A DNA stretch of 64,000 nt from Salinicola endophyticus (GCF_003206575.1 NZ_PZJO01000002.1:560730-624729); one strand, 5' to 3'; positions 18,055-26,249 are shown, counted from the first letter of the stretch. Numbers and translations are program-made. The notes: a model not told the origin generated them from the sequence alone.

Positions 18055-18834
18055 ATGCATTCGCCACAGCTCTCGATTCTCATTCCCGCCAAGGACGAAG
18101 TCGGCAATCTGCCGGGTCTACTCGACGAAATCTCCCGCGCCCTGCAGGAGGTCGAGCACGAGGTGATCGTGGTCGACGACGCCTCGAGCGACGGCTCCTG
18201 GGAGATGCTGACACGCCGTGCCGCGGCCGATTCGCGCCTGCGTCCGCTGCGTCATGCGCAGAGCGCCGGCCAGAGCACGTCGGTCTGGCAGGCGGCCTGG
18301 GCCGCCCGCGGCACCTGGCTGGCAACCCTAGACGGCGACGGCCAGAACGATCCTGCCGATCTGCCGCGACTGTTCGAACGCGCCTCCCGGGGCGATGTGG
18401 TGATGGTCGCCGGCCACCGTACCAATCGCCGCGACGACTGGCTCAAGCGGGTTTCGTCGAAGGTCGCCAACCGGGTTCGTTCAGCGCTGCTCAACGATGC
18501 CACCCCGGATACCGGCTGCGGCCTCAAGATCGTGCGCCGCGATGCCTTCCTCAACCTGCCCTACTTCGATCACATGCACCGCTTCCTGCCGGCGCTGGTG
18601 CGATCCCAGGGCGGCGAGTGCGTGTCGCTGCCGGTCAACCATCGCCCGCGTGGCACTGGCGCCTCGCACTACGGCCTCAACAACCGCCTGTGGGTCGGTC
18701 TGGTCGATATGGTCGGGGTGATGTGGCTGCGCCGGCGCAGCCGCCTGCCCGCAGCGGTCGAGCCGCTGGCCGTGGCCGAGCGCCCGGCACCGGAGGCGGT
18801 GCATTCACCGATCGACGGGGAGGCCCGCGCATGA
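18055..18834 (+). CDS. GT2 glycosyltransferase (undecaprenyl/dolichyl-phosphate sugar synthase type)
   Basis: A 259-residue GT-A enzyme: LSILIPAKDEVGNLPGLL at the start, VIVVDDASSDGSW for nucleotide binding, DxD in TLDGDGQNDP (D93, D95) and GCGLKIVRRDAF mid-protein. The layout matches DPM1/ArnC/RgtE-like enzymes that move a sugar from a nucleotide donor to a polyprenyl phosphate. One membrane-associating segment is near residue 220. ATGA overlap couples it to the LAB_N gene. Together with the ArnT-like enzyme downstream it would make and then use a lipid-linked sugar. The sugar is not shown directly. Confidence 0.87.
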   Translation: MHSPQLSILIPAKDEVGNLPGLLDEISRALQEVEHEVIVVDDASSDGSWEMLTRRAAADSRLRPLRHAQSAGQSTSVWQAAWAARGTWLATLDGDGQNDPADLPRLFERASRGDVVMVAGHRTNRRDDWLKRVSSKVANRVRSALLNDATPDTGCGLKIVRRDAFLNLPYFDHMHRFLPALVRSQGGECVSLPVNHRPRGTGASHYGLNNRLWVGLVDMVGVMWLRRRSRLPAAVEPLAVAERPAPEAVHSPIDGEARA

Positions 18835-19124
18835 GTGCCGAGTGGGTGTGGGTAGCGATCGGGTTCGTCGGTCAGGCGCTGTTTTCGGCGCGCTTCATCG
18901 TCCAGTGGCTGGCCAGCGAGCGCGCCCGTCGCAGCATCGTGCCGGTCGCCTTCTGGTTCTTCAGTCTGGGCGGTGGTGCTACCCTGCTCGCCTATGCTCT
19001 CTATCGGCGCGATCCGGTGTTCATCGCGGGCCAAGGCGCCGGGCTGATCATCTATATCCGCAACCTGATGCTGATTCGACGCGAGAAGCGCGAAAGCGCC
19101 ACACCCAGCCACCCCTCGTCCTGA
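18831..19124 (+). CDS. LAB_N domain small membrane protein (lipid-A-disaccharide synthase N-terminal-like)
   Basis: This 97-residue protein has three hydrophobic segments and the LAB_N pattern (VWVAIGFVGQALFSARFIVQW, PVAFWFFSLGGGATLLAYA, FIAGQGAGLIIYIRNL). The domain is named for the N-terminal part of some LpxB proteins but also occurs alone beside GT2/ArnT-type genes. Its biochemical role is unknown to me. The ATG at 18831 follows GGGGAGG and overlaps the GT2 stop. It is flanked by two glycosylation genes in one operon, so a helper role in polyprenyl-phosphate-sugar handling is plausible. Confidence 0.85.
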   Translation: MSAEWVWVAIGFVGQALFSARFIVQWLASERARRSIVPVAFWFFSLGGGATLLAYALYRRDPVFIAGQGAGLIIYIRNLMLIRREKRESATPSHPSS

Positions 19125-19128
19125 GCGG

Positions 19129-20874
19129 ATGCCCAAGGCCATGCGATCTTTCCTCGACGACCCCTCCCAGGCGCACTATCGGCGTGCCTGGCTGCTGCTT
19201 TTATTGCTGGCGATCGTGCTGCTGGGTATCGGTATCGGGCTGCGCGATCCCTGGCCCGCCGACGAGCCACGCTTCGCCCTCAACGCGCTGGAGATGCTGC
19301 GTACCGGCCAGTTCTGGTTCCCCCATCGCGGCGGCGAGCTCTACCCCGACAAGCCACCGGTGTTCATGTGGGCCTCGGCGCTCTCGATCTGGCTGACCGG
19401 CTCGGTACGCCTGGGCTTTCTGATCCCGACCACGCTCAGCGCCCTTGGCGCCCTGGTGCTGGTGGTCGATCTCGGCCGGCGCCTGCATGGGCGGCGGGTC
19501 GCCCTGCTCTCGGGCCTGGCACTACTGACCGCGTTCCAGTTCGTACTGCAGGCCAAGACCGCGCAGATCGACATGATGCTGACCTTCTTCACCACCCTCG
19601 GCGCCTACGGGCTGCTGCGCCATGCCCTGCTCGGGCCGGCCCGACGCTGGTGGCTGATCGGCTGGGCGGCGATGGGTATCGGGGTGATCACCAAGGGCGT
19701 GGGTATCCTGCCGCTGGCGCTGCTGCCGGCATGGCTATGGTTCGGCTATCGCGGCCGTGCGGTGCGGCTGAGCCTCAAGGAGCTGCTGCTGGGGCTGGGG
19801 GTGATGCTCGCCTGCATCGCCGCCTGGGCCATCCCGATGATGCTGATGGCCAGCTTCAGCGGCGATCCGGCACTCGCCGCCTACCGCGACAATATCCTGT
19901 TCAAGCAGACCGGACAGCGCTACGCCGACTCCTGGACCCATCTGGAGCCGTGGTACTACTACGTCGTCAAGGTACTGCCGTGGGCCTGGATGCCACTGGT
20001 GCTGGCGCTGCCGTGGGCACTGCCGGCCTGGTGGCATCGCCTCAAGCGTAGTGATGCACGGGTCTGGATGCCACTCAGCGCGGTCATCCTGATCGTGGTG
20101 TTCTTCTCGCTCTCGCCGGGCAAGCGCGGCGTCTACATGCTGCCCACGCTGCCGCTGCTGGTGATGGCGCTGGCGCCGCTGCTGCCCGGGCTGATCCGCC
20201 GCCGCGGCCTGCACCGCGCCGCCTTCGTGGTGCTGGCACTGCTCGCCGGTGTGCTCCTGCTCGCCGGCGCCCTGGGGGCGTTCGGCCTGCCGGCCCTGGC
20301 GCGGGTAGCGGCACGCCATCAGGTCGACCCCTGGGCCTGGTGGATCGTGATCGGGGCGCTGGGGATCGGGCTGCTGGCCTGGACCCGCCCGGCCCGCGGG
20401 CTGTGGGCACTGAGCGGCTGGCTGGCGCTGTTCTGGCTCAGCTGGTCCACCTGGGGCTATGCGCTGCAGGATCACGCCCGCTCGCCGCGCGACATGATGA
20501 CCCAGGTCGCTGAGATCACCGGGCCCCAGGCATGGCTGGCCCTGCCCGACTTCGACGAGGAGTTCCTGCTCCAGGCGCGTCAGCCCAGCGTCCAGTTCGG
20601 TGACAAGACCCCGACGAGCGATCAGTTCCGGCGCGCCTTCGCCTGGCTCAAGCAGGGCGATGACCGCTGGCTGTTCGCCATGGAGCATCAGGCCAAGGAC
20701 TATTCGTGTATCGCGCGTGACCAGATCACCGACATGGGCGTACAGAACGGTGACGACTGGTGGCTGATCCCGGCCCGCGCTGCGGCCCAGTGCCAGGGCG
20801 ATCCCAACGCCGCCCCACTGTTCGTCGCCCCTACCACCCTGCCCGATCCCAGCGGCAAGGCCCCGCGTCTGTGA
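19129..20874 (+). CDS. ArnT/PMT-like GT39-family lipid-linked sugar transferase
   Basis: The 581-residue polytopic protein has about twelve transmembrane segments. Its first periplasmic loop reads WPADEPRFALNALEM, with the DE pair of GT-C (ArnT/PMT) enzymes, followed by GGELYPDKPPVFMW. Such enzymes use polyprenyl-phosphate sugars to glycosylate lipid A, core or proteins in the periplasm. A hydrophilic C-terminal domain (about 480-581) follows the membrane part. It is third in the operon, four bases after the LAB_N stop. It is a divergent paralogue of the ArnT-like protein at 23600-25228. An ATG at 19141 is an alternative start. Confidence 0.88.
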   Translation: MPKAMRSFLDDPSQAHYRRAWLLLLLLAIVLLGIGIGLRDPWPADEPRFALNALEMLRTGQFWFPHRGGELYPDKPPVFMWASALSIWLTGSVRLGFLIPTTLSALGALVLVVDLGRRLHGRRVALLSGLALLTAFQFVLQAKTAQIDMMLTFFTTLGAYGLLRHALLGPARRWWLIGWAAMGIGVITKGVGILPLALLPAWLWFGYRGRAVRLSLKELLLGLGVMLACIAAWAIPMMLMASFSGDPALAAYRDNILFKQTGQRYADSWTHLEPWYYYVVKVLPWAWMPLVLALPWALPAWWHRLKRSDARVWMPLSAVILIVVFFSLSPGKRGVYMLPTLPLLVMALAPLLPGLIRRRGLHRAAFVVLALLAGVLLLAGALGAFGLPALARVAARHQVDPWAWWIVIGALGIGLLAWTRPARGLWALSGWLALFWLSWSTWGYALQDHARSPRDMMTQVAEITGPQAWLALPDFDEEFLLQARQPSVQFGDKTPTSDQFRRAFAWLKQGDDRWLFAMEHQAKDYSCIARDQITDMGVQNGDDWWLIPARAAAQCQGDPNAAPLFVAPTTLPDPSGKAPRL

Positions 20875-20880
20875 GACTCG

Positions 20881-20903
20881 CTCCCCGGCCAATGGCCGGG
20901 GAG
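20881..20903 (+). terminator. hairpin at operon end, probable terminator
   Basis: CTCCCCGGCC pairs perfectly with GGCCGGGGAG around a three-base loop, six bases after the ArnT-like stop codon. A U-tract is lacking, so the terminator call is moderate. Confidence 0.5.
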
Positions 20904-20959
20904 ATCATCCGAGACAGCTAACGGATGCACGGCGACCCAAGTCGCACCGGCCAGCACCA

Positions 20960-21009
20960 CCCGAATTCGCTCCCTGTAGGAACGAGCTCGCTCACGAAGG
21001 CAACGACCA
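20960..21009. repeat. REP-like repeat, copy 1
   Basis: The unit opens CCCGAATTC and contains CCCTGTAGGAACGAGCTCGC then CGAAGGCAACG. It matches copy 2 with few changes and resembles the GTAGGAGCGAGCTTGCTCGCG REP family known from pseudomonads. It lies between convergent genes. Confidence 0.8.
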
Positions 21010-21032
21010 CCGAGATAGCCCCGCCACCTCAG

Positions 21033-21081
21033 CCCGAATTCACCCCTGTAGGAGCGAGCTTGCTCGCGAAGGCAACGGCCA
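21033..21081. repeat. REP-like repeat, copy 2
   Basis: A direct copy of 20960-21009 at a 73-base period. The core contains the perfect palindrome GCGAGC-TT-GCTCGC. The changes between copies are concentrated in and around the palindrome. Confidence 0.8.
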
Positions 21082-21111
21082 ACATATCAGCCTCCGCCAC
21101 AGTGTCTTTTC

Positions 21112-22545
21112 TCACACCATATCCGGCGTGGGAGGCGCGAGCACCGGGCGATTCCAGACCAGCCGTACCTCCAGACCGCCCTCGGGCCGGTTGGCCAGCG
21201 TCATCTTCAACTGCTGACGCTCGGCGATCTCGACCGCGATGGAGAGCCCCAGGCCACTGCCGCTGATGCGCTGGTCGGCGGCGCGTTGGAAGCGTTGGGT
21301 CACCGCCTGGAGCAGCGACTCGGGGATCCCCGGTCCGCTGTCGCGTATCGATAGCCACGGCCGGCGCTCCGCGGTCTGACCCATCGCCACCTCGACCCGG
21401 CCCCCCTCCGGGGTATAGCGCAGGGCGTTGTCGAGCAAGTTGCGGATGAGGATCCCCAGCTCGGTGACATTGCCCTCGAGACGCAGCGTCGGGCTATCGA
21501 CGATCTCCAGCGTCTGCTGCTGCGACTCCGCCAGCGGCCATAGCTCGGCGGCAAGATCTAGCACCAGCGCCGATAGCTCTACCGATTCCGGCACACCGCC
21601 CTGCTCGTCGAGCTCCAGGCGGGCCAGCAGCAGCAGCTGTTCGACCACCCGCTGCAGCCGCTCGATACCGTTGTAGGCCTTGTCCAACGCACTGGGTTCG
21701 CCGAAACGCGCGTTATCGAGATGAATCTTCAGCGCCGCCAGCGGGGTGCGCAGTTCGTGGGCCGCATCGGCGGTGAAGCGGCGCTCGCGCTCCAGGGTCT
21801 GCCCTAGCCGTTCGATGAAGTCGTTGAGCGCCCCGCGCAGCGCCTGCAGCTCCTGGGGTACCGCGACCCGGATCGGGCGCAGATCCTTTTCGTCCCGCGC
21901 CTCGACCTGACGCGATAGCTCACCGATCGGCGCCAGCCCGCGTCGGATCAGACGTGCCATCAGCCACAGCAGGATCGGCAGCGTCAGCAGCAGCGGCACG
22001 AAATTACCCAGCGCGACCTTGTTGAACAGCTCGCTCTGGAAGGCTTCGCGCAGGCCGATACTGAGCCAGCGTCCGCCGGCGATCGGCATGCTGAAAGTGC
22101 GCCAGCGGTGGTCCTGGTAGCTGACCCAGCGATGCCCCTCCTTGGCGGGCGCAGGGAAACTGCTGCTGTCGCCATCGTCGTACCAGCGCGCGCCCATCAG
22201 GATGGGCCGGCCACTGTCGCTCCACACCCCCAGCGAGAGCATCTTCTCCTCGTGGTCGTAGAGCGCCGGCGCGGCCAGGTCGGTGAGCAGATTGCCGGTG
22301 CTGCCGTACCAGCGCGCGAAGTGGCCCGGCTGGGAGAGCTGTGCAGCGATCTTGGCGTACTCGTCCGCGGTGGTGCGATCGGTCACCAGACCGGCGACGA
22401 TTCGCGCCTGCAGGCTCAGCTGAGCGTCGAAGATCTCTTCCATCTCGTGGCGAGTGACGAAGTAGGCTGCGGTCACCGCCAGCGACATCACCACCAGCAG
22501 CAACGTGGCCAGGGCCCAGTTCAGGTAACGCCGAATCGATGTCAT
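21112..22545 (-). CDS. sensor histidine kinase (QseC/PmrB-like)
   Basis: A 477-residue membrane kinase with transmembrane segments at about 10-30 and 180-200 enclosing a periplasmic sensor of about 150 residues. A HAMP-like linker follows, then a HisKA box RRFTADAAHELRTPLAALK with phospho-acceptor H263. The HATPase domain has IRNLLDNALRYTPEGG (N box), DSGPGIP (G1) and GSGLGLSIA (G2). Its ATG overlaps the response-regulator stop (ATGA). The sensor contains an acidic patch near residues 122-129 (WYDDGDSS), but I cannot assign the stimulus. Its pair is most like QseC/PmrB of the OmpR class. Confidence 0.92.
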   Translation of the reverse strand: MTSIRRYLNWALATLLLVVMSLAVTAAYFVTRHEMEEIFDAQLSLQARIVAGLVTDRTTADEYAKIAAQLSQPGHFARWYGSTGNLLTDLAAPALYDHEEKMLSLGVWSDSGRPILMGARWYDDGDSSSFPAPAKEGHRWVSYQDHRWRTFSMPIAGGRWLSIGLREAFQSELFNKVALGNFVPLLLTLPILLWLMARLIRRGLAPIGELSRQVEARDEKDLRPIRVAVPQELQALRGALNDFIERLGQTLERERRFTADAAHELRTPLAALKIHLDNARFGEPSALDKAYNGIERLQRVVEQLLLLARLELDEQGGVPESVELSALVLDLAAELWPLAESQQQTLEIVDSPTLRLEGNVTELGILIRNLLDNALRYTPEGGRVEVAMGQTAERRPWLSIRDSGPGIPESLLQAVTQRFQRAADQRISGSGLGLSIAVEIAERQQLKMTLANRPEGGLEVRLVWNRPVLAPPTPDMV

Positions 22546-23204
22546 GCCACGCGGCTGTCCAACCGATAGCCGATGCCGCGCACGGTGGTGATCAGCTGCT
22601 TGTCGAGCTTGCGCCGCAGGTGATGCACGTGCACTTCCAGCGCATTGGAGCCGACCTCTTCACCCCAGCCGTAGAGCAGGCTTTCCAGCTTGGGCCGCGA
22701 CATCACCTTGTCGCGATGGCGCGCCAGCTCGAGCAGCAGCGCGAATTCGCGCCGGCCCAGGATCACCGGCTCGCCCTTCCAGGTAACCTCGTGCTGGGAC
22801 TCGTCGATGGAGAGCCGCCCGATGGTCAGCAGTTGGGTCGAGCGCCCCTCGGCGCGCCGGGTCACCACGCGCATGCGGGCGAGCAGCTCCTGCAGGTCGA
22901 AGGGCTTGAGCACGTAGTCGTCGGCGCCTGCGTCGAGGCCCTCGATCCGCTGCTCGACGGCGTCCCGGGCGGTCAGGATCAGCACCGGCAGCGCGGATTG
23001 ACGACGGATCTCCTTGAGCACCGCCAGGCCGTCGATATCCGGCAGGCCCAGGTCGAGCACCACCAGTGAGAACGGCTCGATCTTGACCGCCTCGAGTGCC
23101 TCACGCCCGCGGGTGAGCCAGTCCACCACGTAGCCTTCGCGAATCAGGGCCGTGCGAATGCCGTCCCCCAACAGCGGATCGTCCTCCACCAACAGTACGC
23201 GCAT
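22542..23204 (-). CDS. OmpR-family response regulator (QseB/PmrA-like)
   Basis: A 220-residue regulator. The receiver domain has EDD acidic pocket residues near 8-9, phospho-acceptor D51 (SLVVLDLGLPD), LILTARD and K in DDYVLKPF. The C-terminal winged helix includes GSNALEVHVHHLRRKLD and TTVRGIGYRL, closest in style to QseB and PmrA. It is first in an operon with the kinase and lies between two glycosyltransferase units. Both units have YTTAAG-type direct repeats upstream, so they are its likely targets (inference). Start ATG at 23204. Confidence 0.92.
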   Translation of the reverse strand: MRVLLVEDDPLLGDGIRTALIREGYVVDWLTRGREALEAVKIEPFSLVVLDLGLPDIDGLAVLKEIRRQSALPVLILTARDAVEQRIEGLDAGADDYVLKPFDLQELLARMRVVTRRAEGRSTQLLTIGRLSIDESQHEVTWKGEPVILGRREFALLLELARHRDKVMSRPKLESLLYGWGEEVGSNALEVHVHHLRRKLDKQLITTVRGIGYRLDSRVA

Positions 23205-23314
23205 CGTCGTCCCATTCCTTTACGTTGTCTGGCGAGCGTTGTCCGCCCGGCGTGCCGCACGAACTCGCGCCAGCGAACCGATGGCAGGCTCCTGGCGACG
23301 CTATCACACACCCA

Positions 23315-23457
23315 GGAATCACTGCATAAATGCCTGCACGAGCGAATCGCTGCGTTGCGTGGTACTCGAGCACTCGCCTAACCCCTGGTTATGTCTCGTG
23401 CTCTGCGTTCCAGGCGCCTTGCGCTTCATCTCGCTCGGCGATTTATTCAGCGTTTCC
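23315..23457. mobile_element. 143-bp MITE-like element with imperfect terminal inverted repeats
   Basis: The left end GGAATCACTGCATAAATGCC and the right end read on the minus strand, GGAAACGCTGAATAAATCGC, match at most positions, and both are followed by CGAGCG. The interior has no convincing ORF. The termini look like insertion-sequence ends, but no transposase is present and no clear target duplication is visible. It occupies most of the 395-bp gap between the response-regulator gene and the ArnT-like gene. Confidence 0.5.
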
Positions 23458-23476
23458 CTCATTGAGTCACAGCCAG

Positions 23477-23493
23477 CTTAACGCTTCCTTAGC
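23477..23493 (+). promoter_or_regulatory. degenerate PmrA/QseB-type box upstream of the second ArnT-like gene
   Basis: CTTAAC-GCTTC-CTTAGC fits YTTAAG-N5-YTTAAG with changes only at the ends of the half-sites. It lies about 107 bases before the ArnT-like start. A -10-like TAATAT is at 23535-23540, farther from the box than is usual for PmrA activation. Confidence 0.45.
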
Positions 23494-23599
23494 CTGCCGG
23501 CTGACCCCGCCCAGGTGCCAGAACCTCGCTACAGTAATATTGCGTTAAGACTCAGCGTACACAGTAGCCGCCGAGTCAGGTAGAGAGCCCAGAGCCGTG

Positions 23600-25228
23600 A
23601 TGACGACCTTGAAAAAAAGCCTAAGCCTTCCCGCCCTGTGCTGGGATGCCCGCTACCGCGATACGCTGGCCATCGCCCTGTTATGGGCGCTGGCCGTCAT
23701 CGGCGCGCTGTCGCGTCCGCTGATGCCGATCGACGAGACCCGCTACGTGTCGGTGGCCTGGGAAATGTGGCACGCCCACTCCTGGGTGCTGCCATTGATG
23801 AACGGCGAGCCCTACTCGGACAAGCCACCGCTGCTGTTCTGGCTGATCCAGGCCGGCTGGGGAGTGTTCGGCGTCAACGCCTGGTGGCCCAAGCTGATCG
23901 CGCCGCTGGCGACGCTGGTGGCAATGCAGCACCTCTACCGCATCGCCCGGCGTCTGGGCTATGCCGGCAGCCGCGCGCGGGTGGCGCCGATGGTGCTGAT
24001 GGCGATGCTGATGTGGAATCTCTACAGCGGCGCGCTGATGTTCGACATCCTGCTCACCGCCTGCCTGCTGGGCGCGATCAGTCCGCTGGTGAGCGGCGCC
24101 ATGACACGCCGGCGTGCGCTGCAGTGCGGCGTCTGGCTGGGCCTGGCCCTGCTCGCCAAGGGCCCGGCGGTGTTCGTCACCTTCGCCCCGATCCTGCTCA
24201 GCCTGCGCTGGTGGCGCGCCGAGCCGCTGGGCGCAGGCGGCCGCCGGCGTCTGCTGCTGGCCCTGGCCCTGGGCATCGCCATGCTCGCCGCCTGGGCGCT
24301 GAGCGCCGCAGTGCTCGGCGGACACGCCTACGCCCGCGAGCTGCTGTGGGGCCAGAGTGTCGACCGCCTGCACGACTCCATGGCCCATGCCCGCCCGCTG
24401 TGGTGGTATCTGCCATGGCTGCCGGTGCTGCTGTTCCCGTGGTCGCTGTGGCCGACAGCCTGGCCACGCCGCCCGCGCCAGCGTCACCAGCGGCTGATGT
24501 GGATCTGGGCGCTGGTCCCCTTCGTGCTGTTCTCGCTGATCAGCGGCAAGCAGATCCACTACCTGATGCCGCTGCTGCCGGCACTGGCGTTGATGGTGAT
24601 GGATCGCCTGGCACAACCCGAGGAGGAGCGCCCGCGCCGGGTGCGCGCGGTGGCAGCCGCGATCATCGCCCTGGGAACGCTGGGGCTGGGGCTTTCGCTG
24701 TTCGGCCATGGCGTCCTCGATGCCACCACGCTGTCGCTCTTCGGCAGCCTGGCGCTGATCGCCTGGGGTGCGATCGTGTGGCGCTGGCGACCCGCCAAGC
24801 GCAGCATCGCCGCACGCGGGCTGGCACTGGGCAGCGGCGTCGCGCTGCTGATCCTGGCCCAGCTGATGCTGGCACCCCTGTGGCAGCGCTATGACGTCAC
24901 CCGCCCCGGCGAGCTGATCGCCCAGCTGCAGCTGGACGCCAAGCCGGTGGCCTTCGACGGCAACTACCAGGCCACCTTCCAGTTCGCCGGACGCCTGGAG
25001 CATCCGCTCGCCACCCTCGGCTCGCCCGAGGACGCCTGCGCGCTCCACCAGGCTCATCCGGATGCCTGGATCGTCGGCCGCGACCGTGACTGGCGGCGCT
25101 ATATCGCCGACGCCAGCGCAGTGCACAGCTTCGACTACCGCGGCGGCACGCTGGATATCCTGCCGACCCGGGCACTCTTCCCCGCCGGCCAGTCGACCCT
25201 CTGTGGCGCCACCACGCCGGCGCCCTGA
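23600..25228 (+). CDS. ArnT-like GT39-family lipid A/core sugar transferase
   Basis: A 542-residue GT-C enzyme with about twelve transmembrane helices. The first periplasmic loop carries MPIDETRYVSVAWEM, and then GEPYSDKPPLLFWL. Both are hallmark ArnT segments, the first with the catalytic-type acidic pair. It would transfer a sugar from an undecaprenyl-phosphate carrier to lipid A or core in the periplasm. A soluble C-terminal domain follows residue ~440. The epimerase gene starts 37 bases downstream. I chose the ATG at 23600; a GTG three bases earlier is also possible. Confidence 0.9.
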   Translation: MTTLKKSLSLPALCWDARYRDTLAIALLWALAVIGALSRPLMPIDETRYVSVAWEMWHAHSWVLPLMNGEPYSDKPPLLFWLIQAGWGVFGVNAWWPKLIAPLATLVAMQHLYRIARRLGYAGSRARVAPMVLMAMLMWNLYSGALMFDILLTACLLGAISPLVSGAMTRRRALQCGVWLGLALLAKGPAVFVTFAPILLSLRWWRAEPLGAGGRRRLLLALALGIAMLAAWALSAAVLGGHAYARELLWGQSVDRLHDSMAHARPLWWYLPWLPVLLFPWSLWPTAWPRRPRQRHQRLMWIWALVPFVLFSLISGKQIHYLMPLLPALALMVMDRLAQPEEERPRRVRAVAAAIIALGTLGLGLSLFGHGVLDATTLSLFGSLALIAWGAIVWRWRPAKRSIAARGLALGSGVALLILAQLMLAPLWQRYDVTRPGELIAQLQLDAKPVAFDGNYQATFQFAGRLEHPLATLGSPEDACALHQAHPDAWIVGRDRDWRRYIADASAVHSFDYRGGTLDILPTRALFPAGQSTLCGATTPAP

Positions 25229-25265
25229 GCGCCGGCGTGTCCAGCCGCCTTTTTCAGGACCCCGC

Positions 25266-26249
25266 ATGAAAATTCTCGTCACCGGCGCCGCCGGCTTCAT
25301 CGGCTTCCACCTTGCCCTGCGCCTCGCTGCCGAGGGCCACAGCGTGGTCGCTCTGGACAATCTCAACGACTACTACGCGGTGGCGCTCAAGCAGGCGCGC
25401 CTCGAACGCCTGGGCCAGCTCCCCTTCGTCCGCCTGGATATCGCCGATCTCGCCGCGCTGGAGGCGCTGTTCACGCGGGAGCGCTTCACCCATGTGATGC
25501 ATCTGGCGGCCCAGGCCGGGGTACGCTACTCGGTCAGCCACCCGCACCAGTACGGCCACAGCAACCTCACCGGCTTTCTCAATCTGCTCGACGTGTGCCA
25601 GCGCCACGCGGTCGAGCATCTGCTCTATGCCTCCTCCAGTTCGGTCTACGGGCGTCAACAGCGGCTGCCGTTCCGCGAGAGCGACCCGGTCGATACGCCG
25701 GCGTCGCTCTACGCCGCGACCAAGCGCGCCAACGAGATGATGGCCTACAGCTACGCCGACCTGCACCGCCTGCCCGCCACCGGCTTGCGCTTCTTCACCG
25801 TCTACGGCCCCTGGGGGCGTCCGGACATGGCACCGTGCCTGTTCGCGGCGCGCCTGCTGCGCGGTGATCCCATCGCGGTCTTCAACCATGGCCGCATGGC
25901 GCGGGATTTCACCTATATCGACGATATCGTCGAGAGCCTGGTGCGGCTGCTGCCCCGCGCTCCCGCCGGCGACACCGGCGCCCCACACGCGCTCTACAAC
26001 GTCGGCCGCGGCGACCCGGTGGCCCTGCTCGACTTCATCGACACCCTGGAAAGCGCCCTGGACGCCCGCGCCCCACGCGACTTCCAGCCGATGCAGCCGG
26101 GCGATATCGAACGCACCTGGGCCAACACCACGCGCCTGCGCGAGGCCACCGGCCATGTGCCGCAGGTCTCGCTGGAGAGCGGCATCGAGCGCTTCGCCGC
26201 CTGGTACCGCGAGCAGCGCCCGCTGATGCAGCAGGTGATGGCGGGCTGA
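25266..26249 (+). CDS. NAD-dependent epimerase (UDP-glucuronate 4-epimerase-like)
   Basis: The 327-residue short-chain dehydrogenase-type protein has the NAD motif LVTGAAGFIGFHLALRL, the segment VVALDNLNDYYAVALKQARL typical of UDP-glucuronate 4-epimerases, HLAAQAGVRYS, and the catalytic S/Y/K set in ASSSSVYG and SLYAATKRANE. The enzyme would convert UDP-GlcA to UDP-GalA in the cytoplasm. In operon with an ArnT-like transferase, this suggests galacturonic acid decoration of the envelope. The substrate is inferred from family resemblance only. The ATG at 25266 begins the Rossmann motif and so fixes the start. Confidence 0.9.
   Translation: MKILVTGAAGFIGFHLALRLAAEGHSVVALDNLNDYYAVALKQARLERLGQLPFVRLDIADLAALEALFTRERFTHVMHLAAQAGVRYSVSHPHQYGHSNLTGFLNLLDVCQRHAVEHLLYASSSSVYGRQQRLPFRESDPVDTPASLYAATKRANEMMAYSYADLHRLPATGLRFFTVYGPWGRPDMAPCLFAARLLRGDPIAVFNHGRMARDFTYIDDIVESLVRLLPRAPAGDTGAPHALYNVGRGDPVALLDFIDTLESALDARAPRDFQPMQPGDIERTWANTTRLREATGHVPQVSLESGIERFAAWYREQRPLMQQVMAG

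Noticed and set aside
23681-25366. A 561-codon minus-strand frame opposite the second ArnT-like gene
   Set aside because: Antisense shadow, Gln/Arg/His-rich with no transmembrane or domain pattern.
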